DNA of 64,000 bases from CAZLDI01 sp964558415 (GCA_964558415.1 CAZLDI010000007.1:62001-126000); one strand, 5' to 3'; positions 14,743-23,148 are shown, counted from the stretch's first letter. A program made the numbers and translations. Notes: generated by a model not told the origin, from the letters alone.

Positions 14743-16071
14743 ATGGCGCTGTTAGGCACAAAAGTACTGAGCAGGGTGCCGTTCCTGACCCGCGCGAAGG
14801 GTAACGCCGGACTTGAGGAGTCGCCGGTCTCACAGAATGACGAGCCTCGGCGAGCGCCGCTGGTGATGCTGGTCTCCGATGCGTCCGGGCGGGTCTCCTT
14901 CCAACAGCACACGTTCAAGGACGCACCCGCAGGCGAAGAGTTCATAGAGTACTGGTACCACGGGCGGCCGCAGTCCGGGTTGATCTCGTTCTGGGCGCTG
15001 CCTGACCAACCGCGATCAATGGGTGGCGAGGGCGCCTGCGCCGGAGAGTCCGTGGTGCTGATTAGAGATGGGGACAGGCCGGGCGTCGTCTATCCATTCT
15101 CTTTCGTAGACATGCAGACCGCGCACGGCTTTGTGCGGCAGGAAGTCTCCAAGGGACTGGACCTGGGGCAGGTCGCGATCCACTGGGCGGCACCTGTAAC
15201 GCTGGAGGCGGACCTCTCGGGCAAGGTGCGAATCAACCCCCCGACGCCGCCTGATGCCGGGGAGATGCAGGCAGGCGGGCGGGCGCCCGTCCAGACCGCA
15301 GCCATCGAAGAGACGCCGCTCAGCGGCGAAAACGTGGCCGGAATGCCCGGCTTCTTCTCGCCGTCCAGCCAGGACGCCATGCCGACGGCCGCGGAGAGGC
15401 GCGCCTCCTCGGACTTCTGGGCGGATGATGAGGTGGTGCGGAAGAACGAAGTCGATAAGCGGTTCGCGCAGGTGGAGGCCGCGAGCCCGGTGCGCCGGCC
15501 ACGGGTAGAAACCTTGAACACAGAAGGATTCGACACGCGAGTAGAGCCTGCGGCGAAGCTGGAAGACGAGGTCCCGCCGGGAACGACAGAGAGCATCGCC
15601 GTGGAGGCGCCGACGGTAGAGGCGGACGTCGAGCGGGACGCCATAGCACTCGACGTTGTCAGCGAATCCACTCCAGAGGCCGTTGTCCTGGAGGTCGAAG
15701 CCGTCCTCGAACCGGCCGTCACATTTGACGTCCCGGTCGGTGAGGTAGGAGCGTCCGAGGAGGAGGAGGAAGTTGAGAGTGGTCCGCACGTGGAGGAGCC
15801 GATAGTCGAGGCGGTTGAAGCAGAGGAGCTGTTCGCGGAAGATCCGGAGCCGCTGGTGAACGTCGAGCGGCTGATGCTGGAGGTGGAAGAGGCGGCGCTC
15901 GGAGCGGAGTGGCCGTCGGCGCGTTTTGATACCGTAGACGAAGCGGCCGGCGGATTCGGCGATGAGTCTGGCGAGGTCGAGGACGAAGTCTCGAAAGTCC
16001 TCCACACGCGGCGATGGGAATCGCAGGACGGGCCGTTTCGGGGGTTCGGTTCACCGCCTGGCAAGTTCTAG
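14743..16071 (+). CDS. 442-aa acidic protein with FRGFGSP C-terminal tail
   Basis: Family not recognised. The ATG at 14743 has a GGAGGT site. Residues 1-35 include GLEESPVSQNDEP, encoded by DNA resembling repeat R1. Residues 40-165 look like a folded domain (PLVMLVSDASGRVSFQQH, GLISFWALPD, YPFSFVDMQTAHGFVRQE). Residues 170-420 are a long, Glu/Val/Pro-rich, low-complexity linker with little predicted structure. The last 14 residues, DGPFRGFGSPPGKF, match the end of the 57-aa protein at 10651-10824. No signal peptide is seen. The layout, globular head, extended acidic arm and short conserved tip, suggests a scaffold or docking protein; that is inference. Confidence 0.7.
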   Translation: MALLGTKVLSRVPFLTRAKGNAGLEESPVSQNDEPRRAPLVMLVSDASGRVSFQQHTFKDAPAGEEFIEYWYHGRPQSGLISFWALPDQPRSMGGEGACAGESVVLIRDGDRPGVVYPFSFVDMQTAHGFVRQEVSKGLDLGQVAIHWAAPVTLEADLSGKVRINPPTPPDAGEMQAGGRAPVQTAAIEETPLSGENVAGMPGFFSPSSQDAMPTAAERRASSDFWADDEVVRKNEVDKRFAQVEAASPVRRPRVETLNTEGFDTRVEPAAKLEDEVPPGTTESIAVEAPTVEADVERDAIALDVVSESTPEAVVLEVEAVLEPAVTFDVPVGEVGASEEEEEVESGPHVEEPIVEAVEAEELFAEDPEPLVNVERLMLEVEEAALGAEWPSARFDTVDEAAGGFGDESGEVEDEVSKVLHTRRWESQDGPFRGFGSPPGKF

Positions 16072-16098
16072 GTCGGGATCACAGACCATCGCGGTCAG

Positions 16099-16127
16099 GA
16101 ACGGCGTGTGGGTTCCACACGCCGTTC
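16099..16127. terminator. bidirectional hairpin between convergent genes
   Basis: Perfect 13-bp stem (GAACGGCGTGTGG / CCACACGCCGTTC) with a 3-nt loop, between the 442-aa gene and mutM. No T-run follows, but position and strength fit a terminator for both strands. Confidence 0.65.
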
Positions 16128-16141
16128 ATAGCGTCCGCCGC

Positions 16142-16960
16142 CTAGCGCTGGCAGCGCGGGCAGTAGTGGGTGCTGCGACCGGCGACCTTGGTGCGCCGGA
16201 TCGCCGTCCCGCAGACGTAGCACGGCTCGCCGGTGCGGCGGAAGACGCGCACCTTCAGGTGATGACCACCCTCCCGACCGCTGGCGTCAAGGTAGTCGCG
16301 GAAGCTGGAGCCGCGGTCGCCCAGGGCTTCTTCGAGCGTTTGCCGGATGGCTGCGTGAAGGCGAGTGGAACCGGGGCGTGAGATCGAGTCCGCGGCGCGT
16401 GCGGGCCTGATACCGGCGAGGAAGAGGGCTTCGTCGGCGTAGATGTTGCCGATGCCCGCTATCGCCGCCTGGTCCAGCAGGACAGCTTTCACCGGAGCGG
16501 AGCGCCGCTTGAGGGTCGCGAGAAGGACGGTGGGGGTGAAAGCGTCTTCGAGCGGCTCCGGGCCGAGCGATCCGACGATGTGGGAGTCGTCGTCAACCAG
16601 CCACATCGTGCCGAACTTGCGCAGGTCTATGAAGCAGAGCGACGCGCCGTCGTCCATCTGGAATCGCGCCCTCAAGTACGGACTTTCGTCACAACCGTGA
16701 GGGGAGTGGAGGAGGCGGCCGGTCATGCGCAGGTGGACGCCCCAGGTGAGGCCGCCCTGCAGTCGCAGAAGGAGATACTTGCCGCGGCGGTCGATGGCAG
16801 TGACGCGGTGGCCCGGGAGCAGCCGGCAGAAGTCGGCGGTTGGGAGGAGCTGGACGAGGCGCGGGGCGTTCGGTGAGACCCACGCCTGCGTGATTGTGCG
16901 GCCGGTGATGAGGGGGAGAAGGTCGCGGCGGATGGTTTCGACTTCGGGGAGCTCGGGCAT
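16142..16960 (-). CDS. mutM: formamidopyrimidine-DNA glycosylase (Fpg/MutM)
   Basis: Base-excision repair enzyme removing 8-oxoguanine and formamidopyrimidines, with beta/delta lyase activity. It starts MPELPEVETIRRDLLPLI: after Met removal Pro2 is the Schiff-base nucleophile and Glu3 the acid. RRGKYLLLRL holds the conserved Lys, GIGNIYADEALF the helix-two-turn-helix, and the C-terminal zinc finger is CYVC ... CPRC near the end. The 272 residues from ATG 16960 are normal; the in-frame Pro-rich extension further upstream is translated tandem repeat and not part of the protein. Confidence 0.95.
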   Translation of the reverse strand: MPELPEVETIRRDLLPLITGRTITQAWVSPNAPRLVQLLPTADFCRLLPGHRVTAIDRRGKYLLLRLQGGLTWGVHLRMTGRLLHSPHGCDESPYLRARFQMDDGASLCFIDLRKFGTMWLVDDDSHIVGSLGPEPLEDAFTPTVLLATLKRRSAPVKAVLLDQAAIAGIGNIYADEALFLAGIRPARAADSISRPGSTRLHAAIRQTLEEALGDRGSSFRDYLDASGREGGHHLKVRVFRRTGEPCYVCGTAIRRTKVAGRSTHYCPRCQR

Positions 16961-16980
16961 GGGGACAGGATGGTGGGAGG

Positions 16981-17101
16981 GGGTCATAGGGGCAAGGGGG
17001 CATAGGGGCAAGGGGGCATGGGGGCATGGGGGCAAGGGGTCATAGGGGCAAGGGGTCATAGGGGCAAGGGGTCATAGGGGCAAGGGGGCAAGGGGTCATA
17101 G
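16981..17101. repeat. G-rich tandem repeat (about 16 bp unit)
   Basis: About seven imperfect copies of GGGGTCATAGGGGCAA and close variants (GGGGGCATGGGGGCA). A more degraded relative lies at 21126-21180, upstream of polA. Strand asymmetry is extreme (G-rich top strand), so G-quadruplex formation is possible. Confidence 0.8.
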
Positions 17102-17123
17102 GGCGTTGTGCGGGATGGTGCGC

Positions 17124-17188
17124 TGTGAGATTCGTTCGCCCTCCGCACCGCCTTCCTTCCGCCCCCCTCGGCTCGGAATGACAGAGGG
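17124..17188. repeat. dispersed repeat R1, variant copy
   Basis: GAGATTCGTTCGCCCTCCGC ... CGGCTCGGAATGACAGAGG, close to the copy at 18109-18172. It lies just downstream of the TPR gene. Confidence 0.6.
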
Positions 17189-17189
17189 G

Positions 17190-17630
17190 TTAGCGGGCGC
17201 GGATTTCGTCGAGGAGCTTCTGGGCGGGGATGGACGTGTCCGGGTCTGAAGTGAGTTGCATCGCGTAGGCGAGGTCGGTGAGGGCCTTCTCGAAGTCAGC
17301 GAGCTGGTAGTAGGCGAGGCCGCGCTCGTAGTAGGTGTTGCCTCGATCGGGATCCAACTGGAGCGCCTTGTTGAAGTCGGTGATGGCGGCGCCGTAGTTG
17401 GCGGAGAGGAGGTAGGCGACGCCGCGGGAGTGGTAGATGAGCGGCTCTTCCGGGGCGAGGGCGACGGCGGCATCATACTCAGCGATCGCTTCTGCGTACT
17501 TCGTTTCCTGGGCGAGGGCGACGCCGGTGTTGTGGCGCTGGAGGGCCTGCGTGCGCGCGCTGAGATCGTCGCTGCAGGTGGCGGCGACGAGGAGGGAGGC
17601 GAGTGGGAGGAACAGGAGTAGTCGCGTCAT
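17190..17630 (-). CDS. TPR-repeat lipoprotein-like secreted protein
   Basis: 146 residues. A signal peptide (MTRLLLFLPLASLLVAATC) ends in a lipobox-like A-A-T-C; the Thr before Cys is unusual, so lipidation is likely but not certain. Three tetratricopeptide repeats follow at about residues 34-135: NTGVALAQETKYAEAIAEYD, SRGVAYLLSANYGAAITDFN and ERGLAYYQLADFEKALTDLA. It probably acts as a protein-protein interaction module on the outer face of the membrane. The next gene upstream is another lipoprotein. A partner cannot be named. Confidence 0.8.
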   Translation of the reverse strand: MTRLLLFLPLASLLVAATCSDDLSARTQALQRHNTGVALAQETKYAEAIAEYDAAVALAPEEPLIYHSRGVAYLLSANYGAAITDFNKALQLDPDRGNTYYERGLAYYQLADFEKALTDLAYAMQLTSDPDTSIPAQKLLDEIRAR

Positions 17631-17739
17631 GGTGTTCAGGGATTAAGACGGCGCTGGTGGCGCTCGCGTTGCGGCTCACGCGCGCCAACGATGCGACCGA
17701 GTGGGTCTGCGGATCGCGCGGGGATTAGTGTCCGTCCCC

Positions 17740-18048
17740 TTAGGGGACGGTGATGGTGATGCCTTCGGTCTGCTGGAGTTGCTCCCAGGTGATGGTGCGC
17801 TCGGCGAGCACGGTCTGGTCGCAGACCTCGCCGTCGCAGAGGAAGCGGATCTCGTAGGTGAGGCTGCCGCGGAACTGGAGGGTCTCGAAATCACGGGAGG
17901 CGCCGGCGGAGATGAGCTCCGTCGGGACGCCGTCCTCGTAGACGACGATCGTCTGGTCGGTCTTGTTTTCGACGCGGATGGTCTGGCCGTCGTCGCAGGC
18001 GGCGACGGCGGTGGTGAGGAGGAGGACGAGTAGCAGTAACGGCGCCAC
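17740..18048 (-). CDS. small lipoprotein of unknown function
   Basis: The hydrophobic stretch APLLLLVLLLTTAVAAC is a lipoprotein signal with lipobox V-A-A-C followed by DDGQT. The mature part, about 85 residues, is beta-rich (QTIRVENKTDQTIVVYEDG, GSLTYEIRFLC) and contains two further Cys in LCDGEVC that could form a disulfide. The start is uncertain: GTG at 18048 is used here; the in-frame extension to 18258 reads through repeat R1 (CHSEPSGAEG) and is probably not translated. No family is recognised. It follows the TPR gene's orientation and may be in the same unit. Confidence 0.55.
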   Translation of the reverse strand: MAPLLLLVLLLTTAVAACDDGQTIRVENKTDQTIVVYEDGVPTELISAGASRDFETLQFRGSLTYEIRFLCDGEVCDQTVLAERTITWEQLQQTEGITITVP

Positions 18049-18108
18049 GAGGAAGGCGCCCCGACTCCGGTTGGCGAGACGCGCGAGATCCTGTCCAAGA
18101 TGGCAAAC

Positions 18109-18172
18109 TGTGAGATTCGTTCGCCCTCCGCCCTGCCTTCCTTCCGCCCCGCTCGGCTCAGAATGACAGAGG
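18109..18172. repeat. dispersed repeat R1, variant copy
   Basis: GAGATTCGTTCGCCCTCCGC ... CGGCTCAGAATGACAGAGG. A weaker third copy follows at 18193-18245. Translated on the minus strand it gives CHSEPSGAEGR. Confidence 0.6.
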
Positions 18173-18247
18173 CGGGCGTTGCGCAGGATGGTGGATCCCG
18201 GGATGCGTTCGCCCCCCCCACCCGCCCGACTCGGAACGGCAGAGGGG

Positions 18248-21103
18248 TCAGGACGCAAACTCGCCGACCTCCACGGGTTCGCCGTATCGCATCTCGCCCC
18301 AGTTGCGGCCTGTTTTCGTGTCCACCTTAAGGGGAACGCACATTTCCAGGGATTTGGGCATTATGTCGATGCAGAGGGAGCGGACACCCTCCAGCTCATC
18401 GCGGGGGCACTCGAAAATCAGCTCGTCGTGGATCTGGAGGGTCATGAGGCTGCGTAGTTTGCGGCGCTCCATCTCAGCGTCGAGGCGGTTCATCGCGATC
18501 TTGATGATGTCGGCGGCGGTGCCCTGGACGGGCATGTTGATGGCGGCTCGCTCAGCGGCGTTGCGGACGTTGAAGTTGGTGGAGTTTATCTCCGGGATGT
18601 AGCGCCGGCGGCCGAAGAGCGTCTCCGCGTAGCCGAGGCTGCGCACGGTGGAGGTCGTCTCGGAGACGTAGCGCTGGATGCCGGGGTACTTCTCGAAGTA
18701 GGTGCGGATGAACGTCGCGGCCTCTTCGCGGGAGATCTTTTCGCGGACTGAGAGGCCGAACTCGCTGAGTCCGTACAACACGCCGAAGTTAAAGACTTTG
18801 GCGCGCCGGCGCATTGCGGTCGTCACCTGATCAAGGGGAACGGCGAAGACCTGCGAGGCGGTGGCGGCGTGGATGTCGTCGTCGCGCAGGAAGGCTTCGA
18901 CAAGGTTGGGGTCCCGGGTGATGTGGGCGATGATGCGCAGCTCGATCTGGGAATAGTCGGCCGCCAGGAGCATCGGATCCGGCCCAACGTCGCGAGCGAT
19001 GAAGGCGCGTCGGATCTGCTCGCCGAGCTGTGTGCGGACAGGGATGTTCATAAGGTTGGGATTGCTGGAGGCGAGGCGTCCGGTGGCGGCGCCGGTCTGG
19101 TTGAACTCCGTGTGGATGCGGTTGGTACGCGGGTTGACGATGAACGGCAGCGTGTCGAGGTAAGTAGACTTCAGCTTGGTGAGCTCGCGGTGCTCGAAGA
19201 TGAAGTCGATGACCGGATGCATGCCACGCAGGTTCTCCAGAGACTGGGCATCGGTGCTGTAGGCGCCGGTCTTGAGGCGGCGGGTCTTCGGCAGGTGCTG
19301 CTCCTCGAAGAGCACGTGCGAGAGCTGCTGAGGGGAGCCGATGTTGAACTCGTGGCCGGCGGCGGCGTAGATCTCCTCCTCGAGCCGGCGAATTTCCATC
19401 GTGAGTGACTCCGACATCTCGCGCAGCGAGCCAGTCTCGATGGCGACGCCGTTCAGCTCCATGCGCGCCAGGACTGACACGAGCGGCATCTCGATCTCGT
19501 CGAAGAGGCTGCGCATGCCCTTCTCCTCCAGCTCCGGTTCGAGGAGATCACGCAGGCGCGCGGCGGCATCCACGGAGGCGCAGGCGTAGGCCGCCGCAGC
19601 CTCCACATCGAGCTCAGCCATTGTGAGCTGGGCGGCCTTGCGGCCAGACGGCCGCCCGTCCGGGCGAGCGCCGGCGCCGAGAAGCTGGGAGCGGTCCGGC
19701 AGCCCGATGCCCAGACGGCGTGAGGCGAGCCAGCTCAGGGCGAGCGCGCCTTCCTCCGGGCGTCCCGCGCCGCCGCCCTCGCCCAGGAGGTGGGCGGCGA
19801 TCATGGTGTCGAAGTCGACGCCGCGCGCCCAGACGCCGTGGCGGGCGAGGGTGACGAGGTCCGGCTTGAGATAGTGGCCGCTGATGCGGACGTCCGGCGA
19901 CTCGATGAGGGGCCCGAGGCGGGCGAGAACGGCGTCGAGCGGCAGCTGGGGGTCCTCGCCGAGGCGGACGGCGTGGCCAACGGGGATATAGTGCGCCTCG
20001 CCGCCTCCGAGACCGACCGTCAGGCCAACGATATCGGCGCGCATCGGCTCGCTGGACGTGGTCTGGGCGTCGAGCAGGAAGCGCTTCTGGTCCGCGATGC
20101 GATCGACGACGGCCGCCAGTTGGTCTTCCGTGCGGACGGTGGTGAAGCGCTGCTCGACAGGCGATGCCGCGAGCGGCAATTGCTGCGCCTCCGGAGCGCG
20201 GTCAATGCCGTGTGGGAGGCGCGAGACGAGCGTCCGGAACTCGAGCTCCCGGAAGAGCTCGGTGACGCGCAAGGGATCGTAGTGGGCGTAGAAGTCCGCG
20301 GCGGCGAGGTCAAGCTGGACGGGCGCCTTGGTGTCGATTGTCGCGAGGTGCTTGCTCTGGCGGAGCTGGTCCGCGTTCTCGCGGAAGACGGGCTGGAAAC
20401 GGGCGGGCTGGATCTCGTCGATGCGGTCGAGGAGCGCCTCGACGGATCCAAACTCGTCGACGAGCTTGACGGCGGTCTTGTCGCCGACACCCGGGACGCC
20501 GGCGATGTTGTCGGAGGTGTCGCCCTTGAGCGCTTTGAGATCGGGCATCTGGTGGGGCAGGACACCGTAGCGGTCCTTGACGTCGGCGGCGGTCTTGTAG
20601 AGGACGGAGTCTCGCTGGTAGGGGCGGTACATCCAGAGGTGGACGCCGGGCTGGACAAGCTGGGCGATATCGCTATCCATGCTCACGAGATACGTCTCGA
20701 CGCCCTGCCCAGCGGCCTGAACGGAGAGCGCGCCCATGAGGTCGTCGGCCTCGAAGCCGGGGAGCTCGCTGACGGGAATGCCGAAGACGGCGATGACCTG
20801 GCGGCAGCGGTCGATCTGGGCGCGCAGTTCATCGGGCATAGCGACGCGCGTGGCCTTGTAGGTGTCGGTGATCTCATGACGGAAGGTCGGCCCGGGCGAG
20901 TCGAGGGTGATGATCACGTGAGTGGGCTTGAGCTCACCGAACATGGCGAGGAAGGTGTTGGTGAAGCCGAAGACGGCGCCGACAAGCTCGCCGGTGGCGC
21001 GGACCTTGAGGGGCTCCTTCATGCCGGCGAGGGCGTGGAAGGAGCGGTGGATGATGGAGTGGCCGTCGATGAGGACGAGGCGGGGGGGAGGGGTATCGCT
21101 CAC
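18248..21103 (-). CDS. polA: DNA polymerase I
   Basis: 951 residues with three domains. The 5'-3' exonuclease (about 1-290) includes LVLIDGHSIIHRSFHA, GFEADDLMGAL and GDTSDNIAGVPGVG. The 3'-5' exonuclease (about 310-520) is degenerate: motif I reads LLDAQTTS where DxE is expected, and motif III YACASVDAA lacks the Y-x3-D spacing, so proofreading is probably lost, as in Taq polymerase. The polymerase domain has DYSQIELR (A), RRAKVFNFGVLYGLSEFGL (B) and LQIHDEL (C). It works in Okazaki fragment processing and repair. The start is GTG at 21103, with a TATAAT box 6 nt upstream. Confidence 0.96.
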   Translation of the reverse strand: MSDTPPPRLVLIDGHSIIHRSFHALAGMKEPLKVRATGELVGAVFGFTNTFLAMFGELKPTHVIITLDSPGPTFRHEITDTYKATRVAMPDELRAQIDRCRQVIAVFGIPVSELPGFEADDLMGALSVQAAGQGVETYLVSMDSDIAQLVQPGVHLWMYRPYQRDSVLYKTAADVKDRYGVLPHQMPDLKALKGDTSDNIAGVPGVGDKTAVKLVDEFGSVEALLDRIDEIQPARFQPVFRENADQLRQSKHLATIDTKAPVQLDLAAADFYAHYDPLRVTELFRELEFRTLVSRLPHGIDRAPEAQQLPLAASPVEQRFTTVRTEDQLAAVVDRIADQKRFLLDAQTTSSEPMRADIVGLTVGLGGGEAHYIPVGHAVRLGEDPQLPLDAVLARLGPLIESPDVRISGHYLKPDLVTLARHGVWARGVDFDTMIAAHLLGEGGGAGRPEEGALALSWLASRRLGIGLPDRSQLLGAGARPDGRPSGRKAAQLTMAELDVEAAAAYACASVDAAARLRDLLEPELEEKGMRSLFDEIEMPLVSVLARMELNGVAIETGSLREMSESLTMEIRRLEEEIYAAAGHEFNIGSPQQLSHVLFEEQHLPKTRRLKTGAYSTDAQSLENLRGMHPVIDFIFEHRELTKLKSTYLDTLPFIVNPRTNRIHTEFNQTGAATGRLASSNPNLMNIPVRTQLGEQIRRAFIARDVGPDPMLLAADYSQIELRIIAHITRDPNLVEAFLRDDDIHAATASQVFAVPLDQVTTAMRRRAKVFNFGVLYGLSEFGLSVREKISREEAATFIRTYFEKYPGIQRYVSETTSTVRSLGYAETLFGRRRYIPEINSTNFNVRNAAERAAINMPVQGTAADIIKIAMNRLDAEMERRKLRSLMTLQIHDELIFECPRDELEGVRSLCIDIMPKSLEMCVPLKVDTKTGRNWGEMRYGEPVEVGEFAS

Positions 21104-21109
21104 GGGGGG

Positions 21110-21115
21110 ATTATA
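21110..21115 (-). promoter_or_regulatory. -10 box (TATAAT) of polA
   Basis: Perfect TATAAT on the minus strand, 6 nt before the GTG at 21103. This places the transcription start at about the first base of the start codon. Confidence 0.5.
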
Positions 21116-21259
21116 GCAAGCGGCAATGGGTCAGCGGGGGCAGGGGGTCAAATGGGGCAAAGGGTCGACAGGGGCAAGGATCAACGGCGCAGGAGGGGTC
21201 ACGAACGCGGGCTGGCTGAAATGACAGTGAGAGAACCTGCTGCTATCATTCGGCCTACT

Positions 21260-22144
21260 ATGGCTGACCTTTCGTACGATGGGATTGAGGTGGGGAAGGA
21301 GTACGGGCCGTACTATTACCCGCTGAAGGAGCGGATTGGGCGGCACCTGGAGGCGGTGGAGAACGCGCATCCGTGGCACAACGGGCGGTCGCCGTGGGGG
21401 CCGCCGGTGGCGCCGCCGACCATCCTGGGGAACGCGGCGATGCGGTTTCTGGACGACTTCGGGCCGGTGCCGCCGGGGACGCTGCACGCCAAGCAGGAGA
21501 TCGAGACGGCGGCGGCGCTGCGGTTGGACCGCAGGCCGATCGGGTACGGTAAGTTCGCCGACAAATACGAGAAGCGGGGCCGGCGGTGGTTTGTGTTCGA
21601 GACGCGCTGGCGGGATGAGACTGGGCTGATCATCGGGAAGAGCCGGATCACGATGGTGTTTCCGAAGGAAGAAGGAAGAAGGAAGGAGGAAGGAGGAGGG
21701 GAGCCGAGAACCGAGAAGCGAGAAGCGGAGCCGGCCCGGAAGAGCGAGTTAGCTGCGATTACGCGCGTTCTGACGCAGGAGAAGATGACGGCGTATAGCG
21801 AGGACTCTGCGAACGCGCTGCGGGGGTCGTCGATTCATGTGCAGCCGGAGGCGGCGAAGGCGGCGGGGTTCGAGCGGACGGTGGCGCAGGGGCTGATGGC
21901 GGCGGACTATATCGGCGAGCTGATGGAAGAGGCGCTGGGCAGAGAGTGGTACGAGTACGCGGGGCTCTCGGTGACGTTCCTGAAGCCGATCCTCTGCGGG
22001 GACAGGCTGACGGCGAACGGGCGGTTGAAAGAGGAGGCGGAGGAGGGGGCGGTGGTGCGCCGGGTGTATGAGCTGTGGTGCGAGAACCAGCAGGGGGACG
22101 TGGTGGCGGCGGGGACGGGGAGTTCGCTGGTGATGCCGGGGTAA
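21260..22144 (+). CDS. double-hotdog MaoC-like dehydratase
   Basis: 294 residues forming two hotdog domains, as in (R)-hydratases and mesaconyl-CoA-type hydratases acting on enoyl-CoA. The first half has YYYPLKERIGRHLEAVENAH and PTILGNAAMRFLDDFG; the second has AYSEDSANALRGSSIHVQPE (the usual Asp-His pair is not obvious) and ERTVAQGLMAADYIGELM. Between them, residues about 134-162 (EEGRRKEEGGGEPRTEKREA...) are translated purine-rich simple repeat, an unusual linker. The ATG at 21260 follows a TATCAT box by 10 nt without a ribosome binding site. A much longer upstream reading frame is antisense to polA and is rejected. Confidence 0.75.
   Translation: MADLSYDGIEVGKEYGPYYYPLKERIGRHLEAVENAHPWHNGRSPWGPPVAPPTILGNAAMRFLDDFGPVPPGTLHAKQEIETAAALRLDRRPIGYGKFADKYEKRGRRWFVFETRWRDETGLIIGKSRITMVFPKEEGRRKEEGGGEPRTEKREAEPARKSELAAITRVLTQEKMTAYSEDSANALRGSSIHVQPEAAKAAGFERTVAQGLMAADYIGELMEEALGREWYEYAGLSVTFLKPILCGDRLTANGRLKEEAEEGAVVRRVYELWCENQQGDVVAAGTGSSLVMPG
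21660..21750. repeat. purine-rich simple sequence inside the MaoC-like gene
   Basis: Runs of GGAAGAAGGAAGAAGGAAGG and GAGAACCGAGAAGCGAGAAG, read in frame as a Glu/Arg/Lys-rich linker. Similar sequence lies between genes at 10517-10540. Confidence 0.6.
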
Positions 22145-22235
22145 GAGAGCGGGCGGCAACTTGACGGCAATAGCGGCGCGCGTATACTAGGTTGCGCTTC
22201 AAGTAACGCCCTGATTCAACCTCAAGGAGACTGTC

Positions 22236-23081
22236 ATGGCTGAATACGCACGGCCGGACTCGCTGGTGTCCACGCAATGGGCGGCGGACAATCTGAACAA
22301 CCCGAAGGTGCGGCTGATCGAGGTGGACGTCGATTCCGCGGCGTACGACACGGGGCACGCGCCGGGGGCCGTGGGCTGGAACTGGAAGTCCGACCTGGAG
22401 ACGCAGTTGCAGCGGAACATCGCGGACAAGGAAGGGATGGAGAAGCTGCTTTCCGACGCCGGTGTGGACGGCGACACGACTGTGGTGCTGTACGGCGACA
22501 ACAACAACTGGTTCGCGGCGTACGCGCTGTGGGTGATGGAGTACTACGGGCTGGAGAACGTGAAGCTGATGAACGGGGGACGCAAGAAGTGGGTGGAAGA
22601 GGGGCGGCCGATGTCGACCGAGGCTGCGAAGCACGCGAAGGGCGGCATCAAGCTGGGCAGCCCGAACGCGAAGATCAGGGCGATGCGTGACGAGGTGCTG
22701 AGCCACGTCGGAAAGGCCGGCGGCGCTATGGTGGACGTACGCTCGCCGAAGGAGTACTCGGGAGAGATGCTGGCGCCGGAGAACCTGCCGCAAGAGGGCT
22801 CCCAGCGGGGCGGCCACATCCCGGGGGCGAAGAGCATCCCGTGGGGGCTGGCCTGCAACGAAGACGGGACGTTCAAGAGCGCGGACGAGCTGGTGGAGCT
22901 GTACGGCGGGCAGGGCGTCACGAAGGACAAGGACGTGATCGCCTACTGCCGCATCGGCGAGCGGTCTGCGCACACGTGGTTCGTGCTGACGCACCTGCTG
23001 GGTTATCCGAACGTGCGCAATTACGACGGCTCGTGGACAGAGTGGGGGTCGCTGGTGGGGGCGCCGATCGAGAAGCAGTGA
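22236..23081 (+). CDS. thiosulfate/3-mercaptopyruvate sulfurtransferase (tandem rhodanese)
   Basis: Transfers sulfane sulfur to a thiophilic acceptor. 281 residues make two rhodanese domains: an inactive N-terminal one (VRLIEVDVDSAAYDTGHAPG, VLYGDNNNWFAAYALWVMEYYG) and an active C-terminal one with DVRSPKEYSGE, GGHIPGAKSIPW and the loop CRIGERS, where Cys238 carries the persulfide. The CRIGER loop is closer to thiosulfate-type than to CGSGVT mercaptopyruvate enzymes. The start has an AAGGAGA site, and a possible TATACT -10 box lies near 22183. It is a single gene between the MaoC-like and hydrolase genes. Confidence 0.92.
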   Translation: MAEYARPDSLVSTQWAADNLNNPKVRLIEVDVDSAAYDTGHAPGAVGWNWKSDLETQLQRNIADKEGMEKLLSDAGVDGDTTVVLYGDNNNWFAAYALWVMEYYGLENVKLMNGGRKKWVEEGRPMSTEAAKHAKGGIKLGSPNAKIRAMRDEVLSHVGKAGGAMVDVRSPKEYSGEMLAPENLPQEGSQRGGHIPGAKSIPWGLACNEDGTFKSADELVELYGGQGVTKDKDVIAYCRIGERSAHTWFVLTHLLGYPNVRNYDGSWTEWGSLVGAPIEKQ

Positions 23082-23119
23082 TCCGGCGGGTACTGCGAGC
23101 CAACCGATAGATCGGCGCT

Positions 23120-23148
23120 CGCTCATGGTACGAGGGCCACCATGAGCG
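23120..23148. repeat. palindromic repeat R2
   Basis: CGCTCATGGT ... ACCATGAGCG with a 9-nt centre, between the sulfurtransferase and hydrolase genes. The perfect arms make a strong hairpin. Confidence 0.75.

Noticed and set aside
16961..17059. N-terminal extension of mutM
   Set aside because: Fpg requires Pro2 and Glu3 directly after the start Met; the extension is translated tandem repeat.
16981..17101. Regularly repeated units considered as a CRISPR array
   Set aside because: Units are directly adjacent without unique spacers, and no cas genes are near.
19790..21259. Long open frame on the plus strand leading into the MaoC-like gene
   Set aside because: It is antisense to polA, has Asp/Glu/Gly/Val-rich antisense composition and no promoter or ribosome site; the MaoC-like protein starts at 21260.
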